64,000 bases of DNA from Cystobasidium ongulense (lineage: Eukaryota > Basidiomycota > Cystobasidiomycetes > Cystobasidiales > Cystobasidiaceae): NCBI GenBank assembly GCA_022835595.1, contig BQUP01000005.1:806001-870000 (forward strand). Reading direction: 5' to 3'. Below the pieces are notes generated by a model. The model searched no databases. It saw only the letters and a program-made list of their open reading frames with translations, and was not told where the DNA came from. Shown one piece after another: positions 46,622-58,360 of the stretch; within the stretch, counting starts at the first letter, position 1, and every line of letters begins with the position of its first letter. A program made the translations under genes and the position numbers.

Positions 46622-49478
46622 TTAAGCTCGGGTCGGTTCACGAAGAATTGGAGGGATCCTGGATTAAGCATACCGCTAGAGATTGGCAAATATCACTCAG
46701 CAAAAGCAAGCCATACTCGAAGCAGAGCGGTCCCTGCTTTACCTTGTGTTCAAGGAGGATGGTGAAGCACCATTGATCACCTTCTTCACGGCGACTTCCA
46801 CTCGTTTGCCATTGGAGGTGTACTGTTTGCAAGAGTCTCAGTCAGGGTGTTCGATGCAGAGTATATGCTGCAGAGCGAACTTACAGGAATGTCTAACGCG
46901 ATATTGAGGAGCAAGTCAGGCATAATCAAGCAAAGATTGGTCAAGGTATGATCGACGTACCTTGACATTCAATGAACAGCGCTGGAACGTGTCGTCGAGA
47001 TAGTTTAGCAATGATGGCGGTCTTCATACGCCCCACTAATTCCCGAGACAGCTTCTTTCCAGGCATTGGCTTAATAAAAACGATTCTGTCGGGAAATGAT
47101 CATCAGCTGAGCGTTTGCGCCAATTGAACGAAATAGTGCCCTTACACCCTCTCATCCCCATCCGGCAATTTCTGGCCAACCGCGATACAATCGTCAATCC
47201 TGAGTAGAAAGGTCAGCGTTGTCAAGGTGAGAACGCTAAAGGATCAGGTATTCACTCGTCCTTCATTTCTTCTAGGATCGTGTATAATTCGGCACTTCCA
47301 AATCTGACTCCTTGCGGATTGAGCACCCCATCACTGCGACCTAGCATTGTGATGCCACGGGATTTCGGATCAATTTGCACTGCAACAACATCAAGCGTAA
47401 GTCTGGAGCGTGTCTGACAGGGCCTTTGGTACGCCAATACGCACTGTAGTCGGCCTGGTACCATACCGTCTTGCCAGGCCACTGGCTGTAATACGTTTCT
47501 TTCATTTTGGTTTTGTTCTCGTCATCTCCCAAGAATGCCAACGGCAAGTTGGGGAAGGGTTTGGTGACGACTAGATCACCCTCGTGGCCCAGCGGCACCG
47601 GCTCTCCAGTTTCGCCGTAGCATTCTAACGATGTCCCCAACATCGGGACCTGAATCATGCCTTTGTATATTGGCAGAATCGGAGATCCGCCCACGAAGCC
47701 CGAGCAAATATCTGTACCGCCTGATCCATTGTTGATGAACACATCGCCGATGTGCTCACGCACGTAGTCGTATAGCTCCGGCTTCAATGGAGATCCGGCG
47801 CTGAAGATTGTCCGTAGGCTTGTGAGCGAGTGAGTTTCTCTTGGTTTGAATCCTCCTTGCAGCAAGATTTGTAGGTAACGCGGGGATAAAGCAAAAGATG
47901 TTACACTGTCCAGTGAAAGAGACATGAGACACTGTCAGGATCTGGAATATTGGCCAAGATGTACATACCGGTACTTGTCGACGAGGTCAAATAACGAAGT
48001 GCGATTTGGGTAAAGAGGATTGCCATCGTAAGCGATAGTGGTGACTCCAATGCAAATAACCGAGGCCAAAATATTCCACATCATCCATCCGGTTGTCGTG
48101 ATCTGAAGGTAGCAGTCTCCGGCTTGCATCTGATTGTGTAGCCAGCTTTGCATCTTTGGTGCTAAAACCATGCCTAACTGATTGTGCACAATGGCTTTTG
48201 GCTTTCCCGCTGGCAATTCAGATATGAAGCAAGTTGGTTATCACTCCTTGTACAGCTTATGTAGAGCACGTACTGGTTCCACTACTGTATAGGCACCACA
48301 GAGGAGCAGCAGCCGGTCCTCGCCAGAATATGATATCTCTGGCCGTGCGATCCAGAAAATCTACGTAGGAGACTGTTGAAGCACCATTAAAGACTGGTAG
48401 CTTGAGACGCGTTCTCCGGTCCTTCTGCAGCTGTCCAACTACGATGAGATGCTCGAGTCCCAGGTTCTGGAGGGCGGGGATGATTTCGGCCAGCTTTGGC
48501 GCAATGTCAATGTCCTTGCCAGAAGCCCTATATTGGTCCGCTGTCAGCAACACTTTTGGCTTGAACTGTGAAGCCGTTGTGTCAGTCCATTTCTACACAT
48601 GCAGAGATTTACCTCAAACCTGAGGGTCAAGCTAAATGAGCGACATACCTGGGTAAACCGCTGAAGAATAGCCGTCACGCCAAACTCTGGAGGGGAGGCA
48701 CTCCATACAGCACCTATTGAGGAGGTAGCTAGTACCATTACAATGGCCTCTGTAATAGACACAAGAGGTCAGGCTGATGTCGTCTGTGTAACACGTGGCC
48801 AACCCAAGATACCTGCGTTGTTTGGTGTTATTGCAGCTACTCTATCGCCTGGTTTCACGCCGAAGCTCTTAAGCGTGCTTGCAGCCTGTGCTACTTCGAT
48901 ATACAGTTGGTCGAAAGTCATCTGGCGCATGCACATAGGCGAGCTAGAGCTCCCTGCCGGCGGCTCGACGCAAGCCACGACTGCATTCTGAGTGCGAGAT
49001 CTTGCATGCTTATGCGAGAGCAGCATATTCTCGGCCCAGTTCAAATGCGCATGTCTTGCCATCTTGCTTGTCTCGTACATAGGTACGGATGCATCAAACA
49101 GCTGTGTGGCGAGCGGACAAATGAAGGAATTGAGGTCTGATCAGTCCGGTGAGCCCATTCAGATCTATTAAACGCCCGAAAGGGAAACGAAGGATCAACG
49201 CGTCTCACTGGCTGCTTTCCCTTGTCCCCAATGACACCCGACCAGTCCCAGATGGCGTTCCAGAAGTTGTTGATGTTCTCTGGAGTCGACACGGACCAGG
49301 CGTGCAAGCTCCAGTAATCTCCGGTCTTGAAATGGGTTCCATAGTGCTTGTTGACATAGCGGCGAAAGTTCTCGAGCCCTGAATCGCGTATGTCTTCGGC
49401 TCGAGGGGTCCAGTGCAATGCAGGCATATTGTTCCCGAAGGAGCAGACTACTTTCGCTGGCTTGCCAGTGCAGTTCAA
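46622..49478 (-). CDS. Acetoacetyl-CoA synthetase
   Basis: Multi-exon gene with start taken at 49478 ([11 protein letters not shown]; an alternative is the in-frame [16 protein letters not shown]) and stop at 46622. Markers of the ANL superfamily appear in order: the N-terminal [19 protein letters not shown] typical of acetoacetyl-CoA synthetases, the P-loop-like [14 protein letters not shown] (completed across an intron), [54 protein letters not shown] and the C-terminal catalytic-lysine region [16 protein letters not shown]. The enzyme activates acetoacetate with ATP to acetoacetyl-CoA in the cytosol, feeding ketone bodies or leucine-derived acetoacetate into lipid synthesis. Several introns were recognised but not all boundaries fixed. 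Confidence 0.9.
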
Positions 49479-49745
49479 GGCGGACCAGAGTACAACACGC
49501 CCTATTATTGAGTAGTGAAAGAGTACAAGTGTGAAGAGAGCACGGCGCCGGACTCAGGATAGCGCCGGTGCCGAAGACTCCTTCGTGCAGTCGGCACCTT
49601 CGGTCCGCTGCGTGGAAACGGCCTTTTTGCCACCACTGCGACTGCCCAAAAGAAAGGTGTCAAGACCGCCTGCAGAGAGTGAGGAAAAGGAATGTTTCAT
49701 TGATGCTCTTTGCCGTGTCGAAGCCTACCTGTGCGGAAGATCAAG
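49479..49745. promoter_or_regulatory. Divergent promoter, synthetase and aminotransferase
   Basis: Only 267 bp separate the two start codons, so both genes probably share control elements. No specific site was recognised. Confidence 0.5.
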
Positions 49746-51661
49746 ATGCCAACCCTCGCTCCTGAAACCATGGCGGCTTTGCCCGAGCCAGTCAAACAAG
49801 TCCTATCAAGCGTCTTTCACCGCAGCTTGAACCACGAGCCAGTCATCGTGGAGCGCGCCAAAGGCAACTATCTCTACCTGCGGGATGGTGCGTTTAGTAG
49901 ATTAGATGAGACACCACAGACAGGCTGCAGACTGACCCGAGCTTACAGGACGTCGCATCTTGGACGGCTGCGGTGGAGCAGCAGTGGTCAGCGTCGGACA
50001 TGCGAATCCAAAGATTATCGCAGGCATCGCCGAACAAATGGCCAAGGTCTCATACGTGCACTCGGCAGCATTTGCAAGTGAAGTGAGTGGAGGGTTGCGA
50101 CGCTGGTCTTGCTTGAGCCTTGTGATGCTTACGAGGTGCCTGCTGTTCTTTTTTGGATACAGACCGCCGAGGAGTTGGCTGACAGGCTCACCAAGTCAGC
50201 GGGCATGGAGCGAGCAGTCTTCTACAGCGGAGGTACAGAAGCACTCGAGTGTTCCATGAAGCTTGCAAGGCAGTACCACATCGAGAATCACGAGCCTGAA
50301 CGCGTCAATTTCATCGGACGCGACCGAAGCTATCACGGCAATTCGCTCGCCACTCTGGCACTTGGGCGACATCGTCAACGTAGAGCGCCCTACGAGCCCC
50401 TCTTTGCTAGCGAGAACTTTCACAAAGTCTCACCCGCATATTCCTATCGATACAAGAAGGAACAACAAACTGAGGCCGAGTATGTCGACCAGCTGGCCCA
50501 GGAGCTTGAGGACAAGATCTTAGAGCTAGGCCCGCGTACCGTGGCTGCTTTTTATGCAGAGACTAGTGAGCTACTTTCGTACCTCGACATATCCTGTCAG
50601 ACCCACTAATCATGCATCTTTCCATTTTTGTGCAGTCGTTGGAGCCACTACCGGCTGTGTGCCAGCCCCAACGGGGTATTTCGCAGCTGTGAAACAAGTC
50701 TGTTCAAAGTATGGCGTGCTATTTGTACTCGACGAGATCATGTGCGGTAGTGAGTGCAACACATCGTCTCCTTGCTTGCATTAGATGTAGCTGATCACTC
50801 TCCGTCTCCGAAAACAGTGGGGAGGTCAGGCAAAATGCATTGTTGGCAATGGGAGGATGCCCAGCCCGATTTGCAGATCGTCGGGAAGGCTCTCGGAGGA
50901 GGTTATGCTCCTATATCTGCCATTCTTGTGCACAAGAAGGTCGTGGACGCATTCAGCAAAGGCTCTGGCGCCTTCAATAATGGTGAGTCTCGGTCAATGT
51001 TCGCTCCGGAGCTGGTCTTGACGTTTGTGTACTCCATTGGCACATTGCAACAGGCCACACCTTCCAAAGTCACGTCATCGGTTGTCGTGTTGCTCTCGAG
51101 ATTCTGAAGCTCTTCGAGTCCGAAGAATTGGTTGACCAGTGTCTCAAGCGAGGTCGCACATTGGAGGCAACTCTCCGCACTCGCTTCGCAGATCACCCGA
51201 ATGTAGGAGATATTAGGTGAGTGGCCTCCGCGGGCAGTCGTAGAAGCCAAGTAATGCTGACGAAAATCTGCTTCATATCATTATCTTCACTCTCACAGAG
51301 GACGCGGGCTATTCTGGGGAATAGAGCTGGTAGCTAATAAGCAGAACAAATCATTCTTACCCATTGAGCTCCCCGTAGCAGAGATGCTCGAGAAAGAATG
51401 CCTTCAACGAGGGGTAGCCATTTATCCTGGCGGCAAAGGAACAGTAAGGCGTGATGATCCCTGAACTGTCTGCGGGTAACCTTCAGCTCACACTATCATT
51501 CTCCCCTACAGTTTGATGGGTATTCAGGCGATCACGTTCTCATAGCGCCGCCATACACCATTACACCGGACGAGATAATCACTATTGTCGATGCAGTTGA
51601 ACTGGCACTGAACGCTACCATCGCGTCCATCGAAGCCCTGGAGAAGGAAGGATTGGCTTAG
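49746..51661 (+). CDS. Class III PLP-dependent aminotransferase
   Basis: Start at 49746 (MPTLAPETMAALPEPVKQVL), stop at 51661. The protein reads ILDGCGGAAVVSVGHANPKI, FYSGGTEALECSMKLARQYH, RDRSYHGNSLATLALG, LFVLDEIMCGMGRSGK (completed across an intron by the second GT) and IVGKALGGGYAP, whose Lys forms the Schiff base with PLP, then NNGHTFQSHVIGC and GRGLFWGIEL. This is the class III (omega/ornithine/4-aminobutyrate) aminotransferase fold; the substrate amine cannot be read from sequence. Around eight exons. It diverges from acetoacetyl-CoA synthetase, hinting at amino-acid or amine breakdown. No targeting peptide is obvious. Confidence 0.85.
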
Positions 51662-52408
51662 ACGTTGTGGACTGGTTGAAGGTTGGTTTTTTCCGGAATT
51701 TGTCACGTACACCGTCTACGTAGACGCAGGTGCAGCTATAGGCGTAGACTTGAAGGGCATTTATTGGCCTCAGGGCCTGATCGCAGAGGCTTCGTGTATG
51801 CGTATTAGCAAAATGGCTCAAGCTGGCAGTAGTGCGGTTGTGGCAATGAGGAGTAGCGTACATGCTGTTTCTGCGCGTGCCAGTCCTTGCAATAGCATAT
51901 CAATATGGCTGAAGTATGCGCTTTCAACCTCGGGGATCCGACTTTCTGAATCATCCCGAACCCTGGACTGATGATCAAGGTGAGCTGTGAGCAGGCTTTC
52001 AGGACTGTGAGTACCGGTGGAGTATAGTTTCAGCATCAGCGCTCTGGACAAACTTGTAACTTAGCTTGAGCCTGGAGCTTGGCCTGACGACCAGTGTGAG
52101 CCGTGATAGTAGTTCCAGTTCAGTTGAACCCTGGGTCTTTGCCACAGAGGCGCCGGATCGACATCCGGTGTCGAGCTCGGATATCCGTGCCAGCCAAAAA
52201 TTCAAAGGCCGCAGTAAATTGTAGTGTGTCTGCGCCTGGCAGTAAATGCCGTCGCCACTGAGAACCCGAAGAAGTTGCCCAGAGTCGAGCAGCACAGCAC
52301 GCCGTGGTTGGCAGGCAATCATCGCCCTCCAACATGCGACAGCGGCATCAAGTTGGCTTTCACTAGCCTCATCTACGACAGCGCTGGCGTGCCGTACCTT
52401 CTACAATC
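51662..52408. other. Upstream region of the Zn2Cys6 gene
   Basis: 747 bp with no supported gene; presumed 3' end of the aminotransferase and promoter of the regulator. Confidence 0.4.
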
Positions 52409-54970
52409 ATGAACGGCCTACCGGCGTCTACTGGCGGGGGCAATGGCGATAGCGCGAAGGCAGCACGAACAGAGGTCAAGACAATCACACTGCCCTTGCG
52501 AACAATAAGGTAAAAGCATTACATTAAATACATCGCTACTCCTCCATGTGTTAACGGATCGTTGAAATTGGGCTTGTGCAGGCGGGGAAACAAGGCGTGC
52601 CAGCACTGTAAGTTAGAAGGCCTGCAGGATCTCAAACTCGCTTTTGGCCGCGCTGAGCTACGACATTCATAGGCAAGCATGCAAAGGTGCGGTGCGAAGG
52701 CGGGAACCCAGACGCTAACCAGCCCTGTAGACGCTGCATTGAGAACGGGTGAAGAAACACGAATAGCGCTGTGGACGACCGGGTTTCCATTGAGCTGACT
52801 TTGGATGTGTTGCCTCTCCGGTCTACAGAGTATCCTGCACCGTTACAACCGATAGACAGCCGACATTTTCGGAGCGACTAGCTGTCGTGGAGGAACAGAT
52901 ATCCACGTGTAGCACACATTCACGGTCCCTCAAGACTTTAGCGGCTTGCGTAGCTAGATTAGCAAGCCAGACAGGAGCCGAACTACCAGAAGAAATCAAC
53001 GCGCTTCTCGAAGATGACGAATCTAGCGACCTCGCGGTAGTCAGCGGCTCATTCCTTCTAGACGAGGGGCGGAGGCGGAGGCGGAGGCAATCCAGTCCCA
53101 GCACCTCCCATTCACCTACACTTCCGGCGAAGAAAATATGTACTCGGTCCGATGAGGCTTTGCTCGAAACAGCTGCAGAAGTTTTCCTCCAACGCTGTGC
53201 TCCTTACCTCCCGTACATCGACCTGTCTATCAGCCCTAGCGGCCTCCTCGAGCAGGCAAGGCAGACTTCTGCTCTGCTTTATCATGCCATTCTAGCCTCT
53301 GGATCCAGGGAGGCGGAAGAGCTGCATGATGTCCGCGTGCAATCACACAAACAATTGCTTGATCTAGTCAGGCTGACTCACTTTGGCCCGGCAACCTTTC
53401 ACGATCTGCAAGGTATGTTTGTAGACTTTCAGGTTTTCCGAAATTGTTCTGATGGTTCATTTTTCCGGCCCTAGGTCTACTGATATACATACAGTTCTTG
53501 ACTGATGCCAAGATGACTGGAAATGCAGTGGACATAGCTTGGTCACTCGACTTGCATTTGGCAGGACACCGACTCGATGCCTCCCTACAGACCATTTTCG
53601 ACCTGGACAATACACTACGTCGCGCGCAAGAAGTCAGAGTCCTTGGCTGTCTCTTTATAGTAGAAAGAAGGGCAGCCATTCTAGCAGGACGGCCATCGTA
53701 TGTCATAAACCCGCCAGTGTTTTACAGCTCGAGCTGATGCATCTGACAGTCTCTTCGGCAACCAGCTCAATATTGCCCAGCATCTTTCGCGCGTTACCAC
53801 CCTGGCTATAGCCACTGATCAGGATCGCCGTATGCTTATGTGCGCAGAGCTTCTTAGCTTTACCTGTACGTGTTCCAATCTTTCTATCGAGTTCAATGCA
53901 GGCCATCCTGTTCTCTCGGCGGCCTCCGCTGATCATTTGCATGCAGACGAATATGCGCAAGATTACACTGTCGACTCTGCGCGACCCATTGACGAGCCAG
54001 ACCTCGCCCTGTTGCGAGATGCTAGCATACGTCTAAATGGCTGGCATCATCGCTGGATGGGATGGGCAAACAATGTTCCAGATCGCCCTGGGTGAGCATA
54101 TTGTCATCGACGGAAGCATGCTCCGCGGTTTTGGCCTGACATTTGGTATAACAAAGGCTATTCACAATGAAATCCAGTCTCGAGATCAACTATCACTTCG
54201 CCAGATTTCACCTATATTGCCACTACGTTAGAGGCATTCGCGACATTCGCGACAGTAAGGCTGCTCAAATCTGTGATACACAGAGCATGCCAACTGAACT
54301 TCATCTACGCCTCAGCATCCCCTTCTCACTTCGAGGTAATACGATCGTCGGTGGAATATGCTCTCAGCGCCCTCCAGACCGCCATTGAGCATTTCCGCCC
54401 ACCTGTCATGTGAGGCGCCGCCTATCCCTGTCGCTGGTCTCCTTCTGACATGTTATTTGACACTGCAGCAATTACGCCACGCGAGTCCTCTGCACCACGG
54501 TCTCGTTCGCATGCTTTTTCTCTCTCAAGATGGCAGACTTGCATCCCTCATTGTGTGACCCGCCCACAGTAGTCGACACGGCAAGACGGATCGAAGAGCT
54601 CTTCCGCCACTACTCAGATCAGCGCTTTGCGAACGCGATAAGCACGGCCCTGGGTGTATCGGACCGAAAGTCGCAGTCGACTGGAATGACATCACAAGAA
54701 TACGGTACCGCCTCGGGTGCAGTTGACCACCCCGACATATTCTCGCAGTACGACTTTTCCGAAACACTGCGCTTCCTCTCTGCGAATGACAGTGTGGATT
54801 TTGTTGGAGCTGGAGGACGGCCGCAATCGATCCCTGATGATCTATTTCTATGTCCTGAGATGTATGGGTTCCCGAATGGCGCTGTACGTACACCTGGGTT
54901 ACAGGAACCAGGCAGACCAAAGCTGACTAAGTCTCTATACCTGCAGCTGGATGAACTCATGCGCTTATGA
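52409..54970 (+). CDS. Zn2Cys6 fungal transcription factor
   Basis: Ten exons fit in phase: 52409-52509, 52582-52607, 52673-52748, 52829-53412, 53475-53697, 53750-53865, 53902-54091, 54157-54254, 54316-54409 and 54469-54970, giving 669 residues. The binuclear zinc cluster is split over three introns: ACQHC, KHAKVRC, PCRRC and IENGVSC give six cysteines with spacing 2-6-10-2-6. The body resembles the fungal-specific transcription factor middle region (FLQRCAPYLPYIDLS, VDIAWSLDLHLAG, LNGWHHRWMGWANN, LEINYHFARFHLYCHYVRGI). It is a nuclear regulator of unknown target, placed between an aminotransferase and a transporter, so local regulation is likely. A partial decayed copy follows directly. Confidence 0.85.
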
Positions 54971-55329
54971 GGAGAGCTGTTCGGCTGTGGACCGATCATT
55001 TATCATACAAATGAATCGACTAAGAAATATTCTCGACTTCAGACGGAAGACTAGCACGCCTGCAGGTAAAACACACTCTCAGAAGTCGTCAGCCCTCGAT
55101 TGGGCGACAATATCCTGGTTCTACCTTCAACTATCAACAATTCATATGAGTAGTGGCTGGGTGTATTCTACGGGAGGCGGCTCGTGAAGCTGCTGCCCGT
55201 CAATCCTTCTGTCAGCCCGGTACGACTATCAAGCTTGCCGCTGCCACAGCGAAGGTGAGCTTGTTCGCAGAACAGACAGGCATCAGATGAGGATGATCAT
55301 ACCAGCACTACTGTTATCCCCGCAGTCGA

Positions 55330-55885
55330 CACCTCGTCAAGTGCAGCAGACGAAGGACGAAGAAGGAAGCGGTCAAGCCAGAACACATTAACGGGTCACC
55401 TATACCTCCGGTGACCAAGAAGATATGCACTCCCTCGGATTATAGCTTGCGAGAACCAGCTGTAGAATTTCTCTCCAGCGCTGTGGTCCTTACCTTCCCT
55501 ACGTCGACTTGTCCATCAGTCCCCGCGGTCTATTGGCACAAGCAAGGCCGGACCCTGCGATACTTTATCATGCTATTCTAGCCGCAGGCTCGAGGGAGCG
55601 GAGGAGTAACAAGATCTACCTACACAATCTCAACGACTTCTAGTCGATCACGTCAGGTCGACTCTCTTTGGGCCCGGAACCCATCACGATCTGCAAGGTA
55701 GGATTCACAGGGTTTCCCCGGGTCACGTTTACGAAGCTGAAGTGTTTCTGGGTCATTCATATCTTCTACTGCTACCATCAGGCTTACTGATATACATAAA
55801 ATTCTTGGCTGATCATAAAATCACGGGAAATGCCGTGGACATAGCTTGGTCGCTCGACCTGCAGTTGTCAGTTCACCATCGACAG
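55330..55885 (+). pseudogene. Decayed partial copy of the Zn2Cys6 gene
   Basis: Nucleotide similarity to 53040-53570 of the intact gene is plain: the stretch coding AKKICT and the lines around CCTTACCTTCCCTACGTCGA and CTTTATCATGCTATTCTAGC recur with substitutions and indels, and the segment around ACTGATATACATA and GTGGACATAGCTTGGTC is nearly the same. An intron-like GTAGG..CATCAG (about 55697-55782) sits at the same point as the intron 53413-53474, so the copy arose from genomic DNA, not RNA. It has several frame breaks, no zinc cluster and no C-terminal half. Confidence 0.7.
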
Positions 55886-55929
55886 TGTATATCTGACACC
55901 CGCATATACTAATGATACCTTGTGAATCG

Positions 55930-57926
55930 CTAATACGGGTATCTGAACCGTAGCTGCTCAGAGTCCGTCTTGTTGCTGAATGCGTATCCTTCTGGTTCGT
56001 CCTCTAGCACAAGGCCGCTCGCAAGCAAATTGGCATCACGTCGTTGGTTCCACTTGAGGTGGGTGAACCAGATCAAGACGCAGAATACTGCTTGGAAGAT
56101 TAGGCCGACCAGAATACCAATCTTCGCAGGAATATAAGCTGGCGCATCGCGAGCGTTAAAAATCTGGGTTCCTGTCACATTGCCTCCAGCATAGAACAGC
56201 TGGTACATGACAAGGAAGCAGATTTTCTTTGTAAGAGAGAGACAGTATTTAGCTATACAAGGCTGAAAGACTCGGTTTCTGCACGCACTTTTGTGTGACC
56301 AGCCACCATGGATGCCATCCACGAAAGCAGAAAGACGATAGCGACAGGCCACCAGAAAAGCAAGCAGTAGCCTCCGAATCTGAGATTGCGTTGACTTTCA
56401 GCGGGTGCGATCATCAAAATACCTGTCCGGTAGAGAAATATAGAAGTAAGCCTGTATAGCTGTCATCGGGACAACTTGAATAGTGGTGACTTACCTCCTA
56501 GGATAGCTACGCCTGTCGCGACCAGCGCGGGTACTATGCGGTTGTTGCAACGTCGGCTGATGAGGATGCAGACTATGATGCCAACAAACTCGCTACCACC
56601 GGTTGCCATCCCAACAAGAGTAGTCTGCAAACGATCAAACCCGAAGCCCTGAATGATGATAGCACCAAAGGAACTAACTCCACCATTCGGTATGCCGCTG
56701 CAGAAGACCATCATGCCAACGAAGTACAGTCGCGGGTCGCGCAAGGCTTCTTTGACCTGATATAATTCGAACTTATTCGAGACTGTGCTATTGAGATTTC
56801 CTCGGATGCGTTCTACGAGATATGAACTTTAGATTGACAAGCAGCCATGATGCCATTAAAACCTGGTTCTTACCTAGGGCTACGTACTTCTCTCGCTTGG
56901 TGAGCCACCAAGCCCCGCTCTGACTGCTTGGTACTATGGCTAGGAACCAACATCCTCCCCCTAGCGTAATCAAGCCGTAAATCAAGAAGATGAGCCTCCA
57001 TTTAGCCATGATAGGGTCGGTCATCTTCAGTACTCCGTATGCGATAATACCACCCAGGATTTGAGCAAACGCAACCGAGCTGAACCTGTATGTTCATGAG
57101 GAAGTCATTAGACGGACAGTCGCTTGTTGCAAACTTGTTCCAGACCTACCAAATACCGACACGGGTTGTCTGTTCCTTCCTGGTGTACCACATGCCTACG
57201 CACTCAATCGAGTTAGCGACCATACTCTATTGCGTAAACATCAAGACTTACTGGTGATGGCAGTGAAGGCGACGATCATCACCTGATGTGGATGGCAGAT
57301 TCAGCGACTTTGCGCGAACGAGGTGGGACGTAACACCAGCTACGTACGGACTCGGCGCAACCAAGAAAGGTCCGAACTGCTGCCAGACCGGCATAGTTCT
57401 GAACAGCTGCATGGCAGCATAACACTCCTCCCCAAATAAGGAGTACACCGCCAATGTGCCACTTGATAGGAATCTTCTGCAGAAAGTACGCAGCCACAGG
57501 CTGGTAACAGAGATATCCGACGTAGAAATAGGTGCCAGCGTTTGCGAATTCTTTGCCCTTGAGGTTTAGGCCCGGCTGAATGCCGAGAAGATTCGCGTAC
57601 GAAAGTGTTGCCTTATCCGCAAAATTCAAGAAGTTCTACAAACAGATTGCATATGGTGAGCTCGCTACGGAAACCTGTGGTCGGGAAACACATACCACAA
57701 AGAACAAGATTGGCAAAATATAGAGATCAATCTTCCGCAAAACCTTGCGCATCTCTTCGGGTGTCGGGGGATCATTGCCTTGTTCCTGTATAATGTGTAG
57801 AGCCTTCTCGTCGACGCTCAAGCCTTCGTAAGCAGCAATGCCGTTTACTTGCTGGCCTATCTGGATCTTTTCCTGATCCGCGTCCAAGTGCTTGTCGCTG
57901 TGAGAGGCTGTTCGTTGAAGGGCCAT
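55930..57926 (-). CDS. MFS transporter, Dal5/allantoate-permease type
   Basis: Start at 57926 (MALQRTASHSDKHLDAD), stop at 55930 after SEQLRFRYPY. After a cytosolic N-terminus, VLRKIDLYILPILFFV leads into the first helix and NFLNFADKATLSYANLLGI matches the Dal5-family NYLDKATLSYA signature. Helices continue through KWHIGGVLLIWGGVLCC and FLGCAES, a central part (FVGIIVCILISRRC), and a final helix before NQRRDANLLASGL and a short hydrophilic tail ending FRYPY, as in this family. The anion:cation symporter family carries organic anions such as allantoate, nicotinate, pantothenate or carboxylates at the plasma membrane. The substrate is unknown; the neighbouring regulator and esterase suggest a catabolic one. 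About six introns. Confidence 0.85.
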
Positions 57927-58360
57927 CTTGAGATCTCCTGGAGTAGTTTGGAAAGAGCAAGGCCAACGTGAGAGGGGGAGGCGTTACTTATCGAGCACGG
58001 AAAGAGACAAGAAGGAGAGCGCTGCGAGTGCCCTTTCTTATCTACTTGACCTCCCTCCTTTTCCCCAGGACCGCAAGTGGGCAGCCTGCGACCGACGGGA
58101 CCGAGGGAGTCCTTTTTGTTAGATAAAGGGATCTCCGCTTCTTCTCCTCACGGATCCGGAGGAACGCAAACGTAAAAGACCTCTGCCTATGTTCATGCCA
58201 TAAGTTACCATACTTCCCTTCACTTCCCGCCTCCTTCGTATCGGCCCGTTCGGCTACGGCGGTCCGTGACTCCCACGCCACCAAGAGGGCATCCTACCTC
58301 CTTCAGCCCTTCTTTCGCCCTGATGCAGCGCGCTGCTCACCCTTTACCAGAACACTCGAC
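57927..58360. promoter_or_regulatory. Divergent promoter, transporter and carboxylesterase
   Basis: 434 bp between diverging starts; pyrimidine-rich toward the esterase. No specific motif was recognised. Confidence 0.45.

Noticed and set aside
54195-54260. A second frame reading FTYIATTLEAFATFATV that also looks like a transcription-factor helix
   Set aside because: Only the other frame keeps all exon phases and continues into the later exons; the resemblance is chance. A 9-bp tandem duplication here (ATTCGCGAC twice) helps produce it.
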